A stretch of 64,000 nt of DNA from Phytoseiulus persimilis (GCA_037576195.1 CM075102.1:23928745-23992744), one strand, 5' to 3'; positions 13,160 to 26,238 are shown, numbered from the stretch's first letter. Notes: a model not told the origin generated them from the letters alone. A program made the numbers and translations.

Positions 13160-16100
13160 TGAATGAATTGGTTGCTTTCCTGACTGACCGTCGCTGGTCA
13201 GTCAATCCGTGGTTCGGTTGGCATGCTTTCTCGGGTAAACCACATCATACGCAATCGGGCTTTTGTGATCTCTCGCTACGTGGCAACGACGGCGGCCGCA
13301 GCGGCGTTGCGCCGGTGGTAACATGATTTCTCCTTTGTCCTATGGAGATAACACCAACAGCGAGCGGCTGGTATTCGAATCGGGGTTAAACGCTACACAT
13401 GACGGGTGCCGCCCCAGATGGAATCTCAAAACAAAGTCAGCGCTTGCTGCTTCAAGCGAATGAGCGAGTTCATTGCAAAAGAGGGGGCAGTCCCACTCAC
13501 GACCTCCTTAGCCAGCTAACAGACGAGTGCTGCTACGTACGTGAGTTTGTGTGCGTCTGCGTTGTGCCTTATCAAAACACGACCAACGAACGATGCACTT
13601 CACCAGCCCGCCAGCCGAACCGACGTTGAGAACAACGGCGGCGGGGACGACGATCGATATGGAGTCGATGCTTGTCGACATCCTTTTTCCTCTGACGGGG
13701 AACATCGCAGGTAACAGTACACTCGGCCGCGGCGGTTTCCGATGATCTCGACCGGTGTGCGAGCAGCCGGGAAGGAAATCATCTTTCCCTAAGCAGAGAA
13801 ACGCAACAGATTCCCTCGGAGGCTCTCGCTCAAGAATATTCTATCTCCTGCACGATGTACATATCCAGAAGCATCTTCTCCCCCTGTCCATCCGTGAACG
13901 ACGAGCCCATCGCCTGAGCAGCCTTCGTGGAGAAGCAGCAAGCTGAGCTCACTCGGGCTAAGATTCGGACGCAAGGAAATATCCCTCAGATAGAGAGCGT
14001 TAGCGATCGGGATCTTGCCTACCACCTCGATGACGCGTCATCATTGAAGCTGAGGAGCATACACGCGCGAAGGGGGCAACGTTACCAGCTCTGCTGTCTC
14101 GCGAGCCGTTGGTCTCCCCCTTCCTGGGTTACTGAGCATTCGTCGCGGGGAGTCCCAGGTCCATCACAGCAGCCTCGAGCGAGACAGCGGCGTCAGCCCT
14201 CGCATCTGAGTGTTGTGGTTAACGAACGGACCCCTTGGAGTTTGAGGCGCCGAAATTTCGTCTTCCTACCTCCAGGAAGAGAAAGAGAGGGAGAGGAAGA
14301 TGTTATTCGAAATATCTGGAAACTCAGAACTTCAGGATCATCCGTTTCCCCGAGTGCAACGTCAGACGTATGTCTAGCTCCGAGGTCGCCTAGGTTTCCT
14401 CGTTCCAGCGAAATGTTCAAAGTCTCGGATATTTGTCGAGGCTAATGAAAAGACGTCAGCGGCTTCATGAGACAGGAGTTCACGCCCGGCTAACCCAGTA
14501 TCTCGGACCGCCTGAGCTAGAGTTGGACAATTCCAGAGGAATCGAGCCAGCCCCTGCATCGCATCGATCCTCCCCGCTCTCTTCGGCGATCAACAAATCG
14601 CATGATGGGGAACGAACGCAGCGCTACTCCGTGGACTGCCGGTTTATCGGAGGATCTGTGTCCGTTGGTTGCAGGTTGTAATTACCCACGGTGTGAGTAC
14701 AACAGCGACGACAACAACTGCCACCACCACTGTAGCGGCGACAACAATAACATGCCGGTACAACTGAATCGTGCTAAAGCGATAGACCTTGCTGATGTGG
14801 CAAAGAACACTTATGTTGGTCGTACGCAGAATGCAGCTGTACCCTGGCGGCTGACCCTGGCTCCGAACCTCTTGCTCAGAGCGATAGATGGATCGTTGGA
14901 TGAACGAATCGATTGGTGCGGGGATAAGCAGAGAGCAGGTGGGAGGAACGAATCGGTCAGTGTCGACAGAACTGACGCCGTCGTTGACTGCTTCCAGATG
15001 AATTTCATCGTCTCTTCCAGTTGTTCTGTTGTGTAGGGGGAGTTGACCGAGTGTCGGATCGAGCGGCGAACTAACCAACCAACCGACGGCCCGATCGCCG
15101 GGCTGAAAGAAGGAACCAGCCAACAAGAAAACTCCGAGCGTCCGGACGCTACGTGCTAGCTCCATTATTATAATGTCGGGTCTGACATGCGGCTAGAATT
15201 TTTTTCTGATGGAAAAACGCATCGATCGGTGGAGAAATTTATTTATCGAATAATTTCAAGAAGTCGGCTCTCATTGTTTGGCAGATTCTTCACAGGATCA
15301 GACGCCGATCGAGCGTCCAGTCAGCCGGGGAGCAGCGCGGCTTCGATAGTGAGGTCCTGATCGGTGCGATGAATCTATACGTGCGTATAACAACAGCAGC
15401 CGCAACAACAATTCGTTCGGTTCCTTTCTTTGAAACGAATCTCGTGATCTCCTTTGATTTTCCGCCAGAACTGTTCGTCTTTTGTGCGCGCTAGAGAGGT
15501 AAACTCATTTGGCTGTAGTGGGTTTCTCTTGAATTTTTTTTCGAATTTAAAGACCTCACCGCGAAAAATGACGACCGCGGCTCTGTGTATTCTGCTCGGA
15601 ACATTGAAAAGCTGCCGGGAGCAAACAAAGTCTTTGAAGAACAAAAAAGGAGTTCCGCCATCCAGCATGAAACGTCGTCTGAGCTGAATTCCGGGGGATG
15701 CGCAGGGATATCCGCATACAGTTCTCAGTGTCTCTCGAGGTGAGACCCGATTGGATTGGTCGAGCCACTCACTCGGAGTTAGGATCTAAGAGACATCGGG
15801 ACGAGTTGAGAACCTGTTTTGGACGATTTTCGCCCCATATGCAGAAGCAGCCATTGTGATGATCGCTCCAGGGGAATTCTCCGACATCTCTGTGAAGTAG
15901 ATCACTTACGCAGTGAGAGCAGCTCTGTGATGGTTTTTTGGTGCAGGACGGCCTTTGGGTCCCAATGACGACTAGGGGAAAGAAAAACTCTGATTGCCAG
16001 CGTGCCGACAACTTTGTCTTAATAACTTCCTCGAAAGCTGGTATCCGCTTTTTAGTTTTGTCGATCAATCATCAATCAAAGAGCGCATATTCGGGAGAAA

Positions 16101-19100
16101 GTTCAAGCCTGAGCTTCACAGGGCCTCGCACTCTCCAAGCTGTGTCAGCAGGGTCGATTTAATATCGCGTTGTTGAAATTGTTTCAAAGGCTGAAGGCGA
16201 TCCCTGAAGTTTCTGACACGGGCAGAGCCCGCGCATGACAGGAATAACTATCGCCGGGTAAATTATTTATCCGGATGCTGTTATTAAATCATTTTGGAAA
16301 ACTGATTCGATGGAGAGGCGAACTTCAAACGAGCAGGAAACTTCATCCGAACAACCGTTCCCTCAGCCCAGAACGTAGAAAAGGTTTATGTTATCACCAA
16401 CGTCGTATTTTCACCCCCTTGAACTGTTTAGGCATGAGACTGAATCACATGGTTGGCGCTGTTGTTTCAGTTCCCAAGTGATCTTAGTTGTTTGTTGTAT
16501 TGTGGAGGTCTTCTTCATCAAGCTGTTGTTGTCGTTGCCGCCGCCGCCGCCGATGTTGTCTATGGAGCGGCTGTCATTCCAAGCGGTTCGTTCGTGCTCG
16601 AGCAGGCCGTGATGTTGTGAAGGCTGAATCAATCCACGGTTGCAATTACATTCGAAACGATCCACAGACATTCGAAACAACATGGAAGCAATGACAATAC
16701 GCCTCGCCGACTCAACGATCCCACCACCGAGCCGCCTGTCGGCCGGACGGCCGCCCGAGAGAGCGAGCAGCCGCTGAGTGAACCGTCGTCATTCAACGAC
16801 GGAATCGTCATTCAGTCGAGAATTCAGTGAAGTAATTGTGGCCACTGTAATTGCCCAGAGTGCCATTGGCATAATGCTCCGTTCGCTTAATCGGCTTGTC
16901 GATAGAACCGATTATCAGAAATGGAATCACGCGACCCTTACATTGCATTTAGTGATGTCCAAAGCTCTCGAAAATTAATCGACACGAAGATGTTCCTTCC
17001 ACTCGGCGCGGTGATGATTATTGCGATGCCGATGGAGCAGAAGAATGGAAACGATACACATTGTAGACTCCCAAGTCGGCGAGAGTTTCTTTAGCATGCT
17101 GCCGCATCTGCTGTCTTAGGCTGTCTCCCCACGTTGGAGTTTGGATTCGAAAATTCAGGCTTCAGTTCGACCATGACCCGACCGCTAGACGCAGCTCGGT
17201 CCTGCAAGGAATGGCCGGGGGAATGGAACGGTCGAAACAGAAGAAGTGTCATATTGATTGGTGCTGGTGCCTCCGTTGGTTTGATGGATGCCGCTTTCTG
17301 AACCAGTACGGATCGCAGATTTCTGTTCACTGCGCCTTCGAATGAGTGAATGCAGTAGCGTTCACAGGATGAGGCTGGCGAGGCGATAGATACCCCCTTA
17401 GCCAGGTTTGAGGCGCATACGGTCTGAGTAGAGTTTCTGATTTGGTTTTCGACCCGTCACTGACTCTCTGAGCCTCTTAGACGCTCGGATACTTCTTGAA
17501 AGACTCTTCCTGTATTCACCGCGAATCTCAGACGAATCTCCAAGTTACTGATCTAATTTAACCTGGATAGAGCCAGCGGAGGCCCGTGCGATCGAGCTTC
17601 CCTCGTGCGTTTGAATATCAGTACCACAGCCGGAATAGAGACCGTTGCAGCCACAAATTATCGCAAAAGGGGAGAGAGTGCGTTTTAACAGAAAAAAACC
17701 GCGGATCCCTCCACGTGATCCTCCCCTGAGGAGATGTGGAGGAATATGCGTTGAATAAGTTGAGCGAAGTTGGTTAAAGGCTCGCTCTGCAAATGCGGAT
17801 CCATCATATCTCTCTTTGGCCATAAAACCGCAGCGCTCTCCTTAACACTGTCAATAATCGAACCGCTCGAAAAGCTCCGATGTGTTCGGTGCACCACATG
17901 AAGTCGAGATGGCGGCGTCTCCCACTATAGCGGCGTTGCTGAAGATGTCAAGAGAGACTGCAGAATCGGATTTCAAGGCTATTTCTGTGAAAGCCTCAGC
18001 TTCGTGTGCAGTTCTTGCAATCGAAGTTCGTTCGCCACGGTCATGCAAGGAGCAGACTTAAGGGCAGAATTAATTTGCGAATGGTATCGAAGAGTTTTTC
18101 CGACTCGTTGTCTTCTTGCCATTTGCCGATAGGTTGATAGAAGGGTTTTCCACCCGTTTGACAGGCTTAGGAGAGAACGCGCTGAAAACTCAGTTCTTGA
18201 TGCCGCATTGCGCCGAGGAAAGTTATTTCGATGACATTACGGGCGTTCTTCAATTCGACGTAGCCGATCTCAACTCCAGCACGAGTGTACTGCTCGAAGG
18301 ATATCGGAGGTGGACAGCATATTGGGCTATCGTTCCCGCGGCAGCCAGACAGAGTACAGCCATCGACGCGCTCAACCACTGAAGCTCGATGAATTTTCCG
18401 AAAATGGCGATACTGCCTTCTCCCCGACCAACCAGTGACAACTTCCCCTCCGAACGAGCATCTCGTGCTCCAGGCTTGTTGAAAACTTACCAGAGGTCGG
18501 CTTTGACCGCAGCGGCTCGAGCGGTTCTGTCAACCACCGGAATCGAGTTTGATAATTCTGCATTGCAACGCCACTGCTCTGATCGACTCGAACTTGAACA
18601 ACGTCTGACTCCGAATATCTCCTGATGCATATTTCCTGAGTCGGAGGAAGTGAGCTGAGAGGTTTGAGGCGAGCCCGAAAAGCTCCGACTCGAAAGCCTG
18701 GGCCCATCCATCGAACATAGGGGCGTTGAGCACCGTTCCGAATCGAAAGGTCGTCGGCTGAAAGTATATATTTTATTAAGACGCGGATTGTCGCGACGAT
18801 CGAGCCGACCATACGATGAGCGACGACACGTAGTCTGACGATCTTCTGTCAGCACATGATTACCGATGACGGTATCCTTCTCTTTGGGTCTCTCGCTCGT
18901 TCTTTCTCTCGCTCCGCGTCGCTGCCGACTGCGTGACTAGCCGCACCTTTTATTGAGTTACGGTTTCAACGGCGCGGCGGACGGAAACCACTCAATGCTC
19001 ACTGTCGGTCTTTCATCGGCTCGTTCGTCGGGATCGTGGGAAGCATCCAGAACGAGACGAGAACTGGATCGTGCGGCCTCAGGACCAGCGATACCGAGTT

Positions 19101-22100
19101 CATGGCTCCTGCGCTCCTTATAGGCTATGGTCTGATCGAGTCCAACTGATTCACAGCCTCTTGTAGTGTCGGGAAGCGCTCGATCGAGACCTCACGGCGG
19201 TAACGGCGACCTCTGCCGCTAACCTCGGCGTGAAAATGCTCGAGATATTGTCGGCCGAGCACAGCTCCCTGACCCCTTGACTTCGTACTGGCGCATTCCC
19301 CTGACTCAGTCGCTGACCTATCGCATACAGATGGGGAGGGCATCGACCAAGTCTATGGGCGTGAGCGAAACCCTCTGATTCATGGAAACGGACGCAAGGC
19401 TCTCTTCTGAAGCAGTCAGCGTATGTAGATATGAGATTGCTATGTCTCCCAAACCGTCAGTTTTATTTCCTCAAAACTTACACAGAACCTTCATTTGTGT
19501 GAAGAAAACGGTGGAAGCGTCACCCGCAACAGAATGGCACAGACCCGGATTTCAGCTTTCAAGGTTTGAGGAGCAACGGTTCGGCATCCAAGACTCCATG
19601 GAGATATGGACTTGAGAACAATATGGACGGGAGACTTCAGCAACAAAATGTTTTATTGCCTCTTGACATCGAACGATTGAAGTAAGTGAGCCTACCAACC
19701 AACCGATCAACGAGGCGGGCGACCGGGTTTCGCGACGGATGAGTGAGGTGTTAGTGGGTCCCTAACGACGCCGTTCCCTAACGGACCCTCTGAATGGGTA
19801 TTTGAACTTGATTCTTCAGTTGGCGTCGCTGACGTCGTTGTGAATGCACAAAGAACCGTCCGTCGGTTCATCCATCGCTCTGTCGATGGTGATACAGATT
19901 CATCGTTTGTTTCACAGCTCAGCATCTCATATCGCTTGGCACGGGCACCGAGCTGAGTTGGGTGGCCACCTGAATCGGAGTTCCGGAGATTTGGACCGGC
20001 CAACCGAACGGAGCCAGCTTGACCCCGACGACCCGCATTAAAGATTGTCGGTTTTCGTTGTAACATAATCGCAGACCACATTCAATGCTTGACCGGTGAC
20101 TGGTCACTGTCGCGGTCACAGAGGCTCGCAGTCATGACAAGAATGGATGGAATATAATTCTGTTTTTGCTGTGCCAATCCGATCGTGGTTGAATTCCGTC
20201 TTACGAAAACTGCTGGGAGGAAAAACTCCGGAGCGGAGCTCGTCGTCGACAACGTCGTTCAGAGGAACGCCGTCACTTCGATTTCAGAGAGAAACGATTT
20301 CGGGCGGTTTAGCACGGGGAGAGGGAGAGAAAAGTTTCGATCGTGATCTGAAGGAAAAACTTTGTCTCCGTCAGAGTTTCTGGCGGTAATCGATTCCGTT
20401 CTCAAAAAACTTCCCGTCGTTCATCCAGCGGGTTCTCTTTCACTCAGTGTCGTCGCAGTAGAAGTCCGAGAGGAGAAACGAAGTGAAATACAAGCCCGTT
20501 TGGCGAATTTGTGAGTATTTTCCCCGCTCATCCCCACCCGTAGTTCTGGACCAGCCGCCATCGACCTCTGCGTCCCCCGAATCGCTCACATTGGGGACGG
20601 AAAAAACAACCAGAGCTCGGAGGCAACGACGTGAGCGAGGCAACAAGAGCGACGACGGCGGCGGCGACGACGATGGAGCACCGAACAAAATGAACAAGTC
20701 ATTGTAAATTTCCTGTGCGAAGGCGTGTACTCCGTTGAGAATCGAATGATTCGAGCGATGGGAGGAAGGAGACGACGAACGGAGGGGCAGCCCTTGACTT
20801 GCACGCTGGCTGAGTGAGCGGAGCGTGTCGGTTGCGTATTCAAAGGCTGATGCCATAGATCATTCGGAGAGCGTCCCCAGGGCTGTTGAGGGCCTTCATC
20901 GACGCCACCGCCTCTAGTTCTCTTCTCGCTCGGTCCTTCCATCACTCCGTTCTCGTCCCTCACGATGCCCCTCGTTCTCTTCAGTTGCTGGTCCGTTCAA
21001 CGGACTGCTTGCTCGACTGACAGGATGACCGAGCTCCTTCGGACAGCGTAAATGATATCGCGGCGCTGTTGCGATAATTGTGTATGAAGCACCAGAGGGC
21101 TGTATAGGGAAAAAGATTCCACCGATCGGAAGGCCGGCCAAGGAGTCACCCTCTCGAGATCTATCTAGATGCAATCAGCAGCCACGGCCAGAGAATTGAA
21201 GCACTTATCCCAGCGGAAGATGACGAGAAGAAGTATGGATCCCGGTTTCGCGCTAATATATGTAGAGGAAACCCGATTTAGAGAGTGGTATCACGGTAAT
21301 TCTTCGTGAGCTCGAGATCGACCCACACGCGAAGACGCATCAGCAACAAACGCCATGAGCGCTGGGAATAAGAGATGGTTTCTGCGCCTCGGTGTGGATG
21401 TTGTGTAACGAGTTATAGCAGAGTCACCATGGCTAGACGGCAACTCCGATAGCGCGCCGTAACGATGATTGGTTGGATGTCGTTTGCCATTGCTGCTGTC
21501 TCTAGGGGAACACAGAGAAAATCGCTTCGGATGGCGGACTCATGGTGAGAGAGATATGCCACGCTCAACTATCTTCCCATCTAGCTGACGGTCTGCGCGC
21601 TGGACTCTCCCTCGTGTGTGAATGAATGAATGAATGAATGGATGGATGGATGTGAGGAGCGAGCGAGCGAGAGCGAGGGGGTGTGAGTTGAATATCTTTC
21701 AACTCTCGGTTAAGCGCACACGCGAACGGACGGATGGACGCGCAGACGGACGCAGAGTCAGTTGACGAGCTCGGAATGACTCTCGAATCAATCCAACTCA
21801 GCTGGACCCTCTCTTCTCTCTAGAGAGACGATGAAGATCAACTTTTTTGACCTCCGTCTCCTGCTGTGCTGTGATTCAAGAGCCCAAGGGGACACGGTTT
21901 GTTGGAGACTCTTCGCTCCAGCGCAGCAGTCTGCGATAACGAATTTCAGACGACACTACTGGAACTGTTCCCAAACTGCTTTCGGCAAGTCCAACCCCCG
22001 AACCGATTCAACATCCACACAGTCACATCCACGCTCTCGAAACTCGTTCGGTCTGCGTCCCCGCGGCTGTAGCGTGAACTCTGCGGCTCGAACTTCCGCA

Positions 22101-22530
22101 ATGGACTCGGAAGATATGCTCGTCTAAAAAACTCAATGTTAGAAAAGTTCCGTGTCTTTGAGACTTATCCTCTGGAAGGAGGAGATAACCGTACCTTATC
22201 TGATCCAGACTAATCCAATCCAGGATGTTATTCTAGCTCTCCTCGACCACACATGGGATTGTTTTCTTATGTTCCCGGTGAATATCGACCCATCGGACTC
22301 ATTCCGACTATTCGGGTCGTCGCGGCTCGCGCCAAAAATGCTTCTGCTTTCGGATCGGTTTTCGAAGAAACTCGGTTGACCAGATGTCTGACGAGCTGAA
22401 TGAGCTTTTTCTCAACGTGTTACCTGGCTAGTAAGGAGCTAGGCAGGTCGCCGCTCGCACTCTCGCTCGCTCAGCTAATTCTCACGAGCTGATAGAACCA
22501 GCAGAAACAGAGGTAATGGGCAGTCTGTGT
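13160..22530. other. No supported gene; mixed simple repeats and AT-rich islands
   Basis: Several open frames of 140-170 codons occur (13927-14445 plus, 14602-15036 plus, 14644-15165 minus, 18372-18812 minus), but they overlap on opposite strands and none carries a known motif. The valine run in the 14644-15165 minus frame comes from an ACA/CCA/GCG trinucleotide-rich stretch at 14700-14755. AT-rich islands with homeodomain-type cores lie near 16255-16310 (TAAATTATTTATCC, ATTAAATCATTTT) and 16970. Splice-type motifs, such as an acceptor-like TTGTTTCAG near 16470 and a donor-like GTAAGT at 19682, do not combine into an exon chain. Confidence 0.45.
21619..21678. repeat. Compound tetranucleotide microsatellite
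   Basis: (TGAA)5(TGGA)3 at 21619-21652 is followed by a GAGC/GCGA-type run to about 21678. Seen directly. Confidence 0.95.
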
Positions 22531-22760
22531 GGAGTGTTATTCGATTAATAGATCACCAGCGAAAAAATAACAAAAATGAGCTCTTGAAAGTTTTGAAGGC
22601 AACCGGTAAGCGGAGTGATGAAGCAGCAAACACCTCATTAAGACGAAAGCCAGATAGCAGATTTATTGCTACTTCCGTCACCTGTTATTTTAATTAAAAA
22701 TTCACACTTCTGCCCACCTCCTAGTTTCAGTTTTACATCAACAAGTAAATTATAAGCCAA
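22530..22760. promoter_or_regulatory. AT-rich block dense in developmental transcription-factor cores (possible enhancer)
   Basis: This 230-bp block is clearly more AT-rich than its surroundings. It holds TTATTCGATTAATAG, the 12-bp palindrome TTTTAATTAAAA at 22688-22699, a CACCTG E-box at 22679-22684 and the T-box-like TTCACACTT at 22701-22709, with further ATTA cores. Tight clustering of homeodomain, E-box and T-box-like cores is typical of animal developmental enhancers. The motifs are seen, but the enhancer call is inference and needs sequence conservation to stand. Confidence 0.3.
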
Positions 22761-24978
22761 GTTCACTCGCGGGCGACGAAGACCAGCTGAGCTTGGGGTT
22801 AACATTCGGGCGTGGCGAGATGCTCACGTAAGAACATGAGCAGGCGAAGCCCGATTGCTATGATTTCCGACTTGGCGATTCCATGACTTTTGGCTCACAA
22901 AAGATTTCCGGTCGGCTTTTCTCATCTCCGAGCTTTCGAGAGAACGTTATGAACACGCGGAACTGTTCGGTCTCGAAATCAGCTCCTCCAGGAGATCTGG
23001 TTTGAGAATCTATTCCTCGCTGAAGTTCTCTCCGATCCTAGGCAGCATTCAGGAGGGGGGCCGGAGCAGGAATCATCTGACTCTGGGGTTTCGACTTTCA
23101 GAACTCACTGCAATGTTCAATCGCTTTTGAACCTCCACGAGTCCATCAAGCTGGGGAATCGGCCACGAATTCGCCGACTGACGCATTGAGACTTTCAAAG
23201 CTGTACGTTCGAGCAGCAGCGAGGATGCGCAGGCTCAGCTTTCTTTCAGAAGGGAGGAGAATCTCACACTATAATCGAGTGATCAGCCACCACAAAGACC
23301 ATGAGTGCCAAGCTGCGAAATTTTCCAGATACGGTTTTCCTATGGATTTTTCGATGAAGCGAGCAATTATTATCGATTTAGTCGGAGATCGAGGAATTTC
23401 AGGGAATTCGCGTTGTATTTATCACTGTTCTATCAACGATCGTTGAGCAAGACAGGCCTCTTCTCTGGTCGGTGAATGGACTCGACTAAAAGGAATTTCG
23501 AGTGAGTTTGTGAGCGTGCGAGCAAGTGAGGTGTCGTAGAGTCCTTGAGTGAAGCACCCTCGTCTCTCCACCTCAAGCATCGGGTTGAACACCAAGTGGT
23601 GGAGGTGCTTAACTGTTTGCTGCGTGGTTCTTATCCCTTTTTCCACTTTTCCCGCTTCCTTCACTTCCCAACCGCGTTCGCTACTCTTCTGGACGTGGAG
23701 GAGGTGGGAAAAAAAGCGAACGAGAACAAGGCGATGGTGACGAGGCTAACAACGAGGACCACGGTGGAAAAAGAGGAAGAAGAAGATTCCCTCTTGTACT
23801 AATAAGCTTGTCTGCTTCTCCTATGTGTCTTTCAGTAACTATATTTACGAAGTAGCGAGCAGCCACTGTCACGTACTGATTACCTTAGATGAAGTCTACC
23901 GCAAGTAGACACGCGCACCGAACCCATCTGTGATTGCACGCGTGTATGATTCAGACTCGTTCTCCCACTCAAGCACAAGCCCGTACCATGGTAGGAACGA
24001 AAACGAGCTCTCTCCCGAACGCGTCTGCCATTTCGAGGGAAACGCATTCGCTTTCTAACATAATCACATTATTTCGCATAATTCGCTCAGCCGCGTTTCG
24101 TTGACCGTTGGACGTCAGACAACCGCAGCGCCATCTGTGAGCGATTTCTGAGTTAGACGCGACTCACGAATGATGCTGCGCAGGAATCCGATTACTGACG
24201 CTATGATGTGAAATCTGAATCGCGCATTCTATTCCATGTCCCGCAACGGCCGCGAAGTTATCCGATTAGCGGTATTATTCACAGTTTGATCTTCGCCACG
24301 ATTTTCAAGTTATCCTGGTTTGGTTCGGTATCGTATGATGTTATTTATCCTCGAGTTTGTTGCATTCACAAAAAACCGTACGAGCCTTATTCGGGAGCGA
24401 GTATCCCCAGCAGATCCTTCGGGTTTCGTTGTCCCATATTCTCTGGCAGAGTTCGCGTTATCGGCCAGGAGGAACGTTCGGTTGTATTTCCATTGGACTC
24501 GGAATTATAACCGGACTGGCGGATATGCATGTCTCTCGATGCGCTGAACCTGATCCAAGATTCTCGCTCAAATCATTCTAGTGGGCCGGTCTCTCAAACG
24601 GACTTCACAAGTTTCTGTCGGGTCAACTGCAGACCCGTCGTTCCAATGGCTCTCTCCTGAGTGTTCAGAGGTTTCGGACTCCGAATCAGACGGACGATCA
24701 TTATTTTATCACGTTGCCCAATCACCATCACAAGAGATCAGGCAGCTTCGGTCACAGGGCCCACGGGAAGCTCGCCCCCTGCTGCGAAACTGAATATGGA
24801 AACCTGTGAGACTATTCTTCAATGAGATTTTGTCGGTGGAATTCCCCAACTGAAGTATATTTCGGCAGTTGCGGTATCGAGCTAAGATGGAAGTCTCACG
24901 GAACGAGCTTTCAAAGTTTGATTGCTGTTGAATGGCTCCCTGACCTCGAGGACTGGGGGCCCGCAATGGGGAACAATT
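22761..24978. other. No supported gene
   Basis: Open frames are short, and three plus-strand frames overlap at 24208-24581, which argues against coding. A good acceptor-like TGTGTCTTTCAG ends at about 23835 without a matching exon. A GA-rich run lies at 23745-23790. Confidence 0.5.
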
Positions 24979-25257
24979 TTATTGGTCACGCGATATGAAA
25001 CTCAGGAGGCTCGCAACGATGAAATACGGGGGGAACTCTCCCCCGACAGAATTATCCTTTCTTCGTCGGGCTTCCTCAGGCGGGGGAGCGGGATTCAAGT
25101 CGATCACCTTAACTGAGGAGTTCCCGCATCCGTCCATCGTGGATGAGATATTCCTCGTGAAAGGTTGATCTGTGTACCTCATGGACGGCAAATATTGACG
25201 AGAGGCGCTTAGCTCTTCTAACGTCGTCAACCCTTTGTGAGGAACTGATCTCTGCAT
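24979..25257 (-). CDS. Minus-strand ATG open frame, 92 residues, unrecognised
   Basis: The frame begins with an ATG at 25257 and ends with TAA. The translation is polar with a proline/charge-rich middle (PAPPPEEARRRKD) and a hydrophobic end (YFIVASLLSF). Codon-position GC is about 57 percent at position 3 and 45 percent at position 2, mildly coding-like. It is the most downstream member of a minus-strand run (25265-25462, 25686-25886, 25924-26238) in which successive blocks are only 7 to about 220 bp apart. They may be exons of one gene, parts of a decayed gene, or unrelated. No domain was recognised. Confidence 0.25.
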   Translation of the reverse strand: MQRSVPHKGLTTLEELSASRQYLPSMRYTDQPFTRNISSTMDGCGNSSVKVIDLNPAPPPEEARRRKDNSVGGEFPPYFIVASLLSFISRDQ

Positions 25258-25264
25258 CGTTGCG

Positions 25265-25462
25265 TTACGTCAGGAAAGCATGACAGGTCCGGAGTCTCAG
25301 ACCTGAGTGGTCTTCCGTGATTGGCGAAATCTCCGAACATACCCGTGCTCCCTCATGCTCCCTATAGTATAGTTCTCGGAAGAACGAACGAGAAAAATGA
25401 GCGGATTCTCGCATTCTGTAGAGTGCGCTGGTGTCGGATGTTTCCGATTCCACCGCAGACAT
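25265..25462 (-). CDS. Minus-strand ATG open frame, 65 residues, unrecognised
   Basis: It starts at an ATG at 25462 preceded by TACGAG (G at -1, G at -3) and ends with TAA. The chain is charged, with ALYRMRESAHFSRSFFREL as a possible amphipathic helix. Hand-counted GC is about 58 percent at codon position 3 and 45 percent at position 2. It sits between similar minus-strand frames. No family was recognised. Confidence 0.25.
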   Translation of the reverse strand: MSAVESETSDTSALYRMRESAHFSRSFFRELYYREHEGARVCSEISPITEDHSGLRLRTCHAFLT

Positions 25463-25685
25463 CTCGTATCGATTGCGGGAGATTGCTCATTAAGGAACTG
25501 GTCTCAATCGAAGGTGAAGAAGCTCCCCCTCAAGTGTTCGCTTAGAAATTCGACCACGATCCACGAGAAAATCGTAAGCTCTGAGAATTTATAACGGATT
25601 CCAACGCATACGGACCGCTCGGTTGACCGTTAGTGCTTTTAGGCAGTTGACCGTTATTACAGTTCCGTGGATTTCACGCTCGAGT

Positions 25686-25886
25686 TCATGCAAACGCTTG
25701 TGACTTATTCACCGCGAGTGAGCAGCGGATCCCATTTCTGACTCCGACCGACTCCTTCCTCATCTCGGCGCAGCTCCGCTTCTCCCTCGTCGGGTGCACC
25801 GCGGCTATCACCGGCAAGCTGAACTGGTTTTTCGTTTTTCGGAGCGAGACTTCGAATGGCAGAGTCGAATCCACCCTCTGGTGCAT
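25686..25886 (-). CDS. Minus-strand coding-like block, 66 residues from ATG, unrecognised
   Basis: GC by codon position is about 55, 45 and 74 percent at positions 1, 2 and 3, a clear coding-type pattern. The frame extends upstream of the ATG for nine codons (PFSSSLLEM) to a TAG that is also the end of an acceptor-like CTACCCTAG, so the block could be an internal or last exon starting near 25910. A donor-like GCG|GTGAAT lies inside the 3' end, which would remove the last residues. The protein is basic (EVSLRKTKNQ, PTREKRS). The neighbouring frame at 25924-26238 ends only about 14 bp before this block, too short a gap for an intron unless a donor inside that frame is used. Not recognised. Confidence 0.35.
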   Translation of the reverse strand: MHQRVDSTLPFEVSLRKTKNQFSLPVIAAVHPTREKRSCAEMRKESVGVRNGIRCSLAVNKSQAFA

Positions 25887-25923
25887 TTCCAGAAGGGACG
25901 AGCTAAATGGCTAGGGTAGCGGG

Positions 25924-26238
25924 TCATGCCCACCCGAAGCACTCCCACTCGTTCGGTGGGGCTTTGACCACGTTAATAGCCATCACCATCGGCTGTTGGC
26001 CCTCCCAAAGAGGCTTGGAAAAGGTCCCGATCGCTCTCAAAAACACTTCGGCACGCCCCTTATACTTGTAGGCTACTGTGGCCAACCTTAGAGACGTGCC
26101 CGTAAGGTCACCCTCAGATTCGAACGAGTTCTGAAAAAACAAGCTCATCTTCACGAACCTTCCGGCTCTGCAAGGCCCCCGCTCGAATAAGAAAAGAGTC
26201 GGGCGCCGCATCATGGAATCAAACCCGAGCTCAGACAT
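25924..26238 (-). CDS. Minus-strand ATG open frame, 104 residues, strong coding-type composition, unrecognised
   Basis: The frame runs from an ATG at 26238 to a TGA at 25924-25926. GC is about 53, 45 and 67 percent at codon positions 1, 2 and 3, the best coding-type pattern among the ATG frames here. The sequence looks like a compact folded domain: a basic N-terminus with FLFERGP, then alternating hydrophobic segments (SLRLATVAYKYKGRAEVFL), and a tryptophan-containing end (NEWECFGWA). An acceptor-like TTGATCATACAG lies 7 nt before the ATG, so the ATG may sit near the 5' edge of an exon. A short overlapping upstream ATG (ATGAGCG) precedes it. A donor-like CGG|GTGGGC overlaps the C-terminus. 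It could be a free-standing small protein or an exon of a larger gene together with the frames below it. No homologue came to mind. Confidence 0.45.
   Translation of the reverse strand: MSELGFDSMMRRPTLFLFERGPCRAGRFVKMSLFFQNSFESEGDLTGTSLRLATVAYKYKGRAEVFLRAIGTFSKPLWEGQQPMVMAINVVKAPPNEWECFGWA

Noticed and set aside
14644..15165. 173-codon minus frame with a valine-rich membrane-like segment
   Set aside because: The segment is produced by a trinucleotide-rich stretch and the plus strand is equally open.
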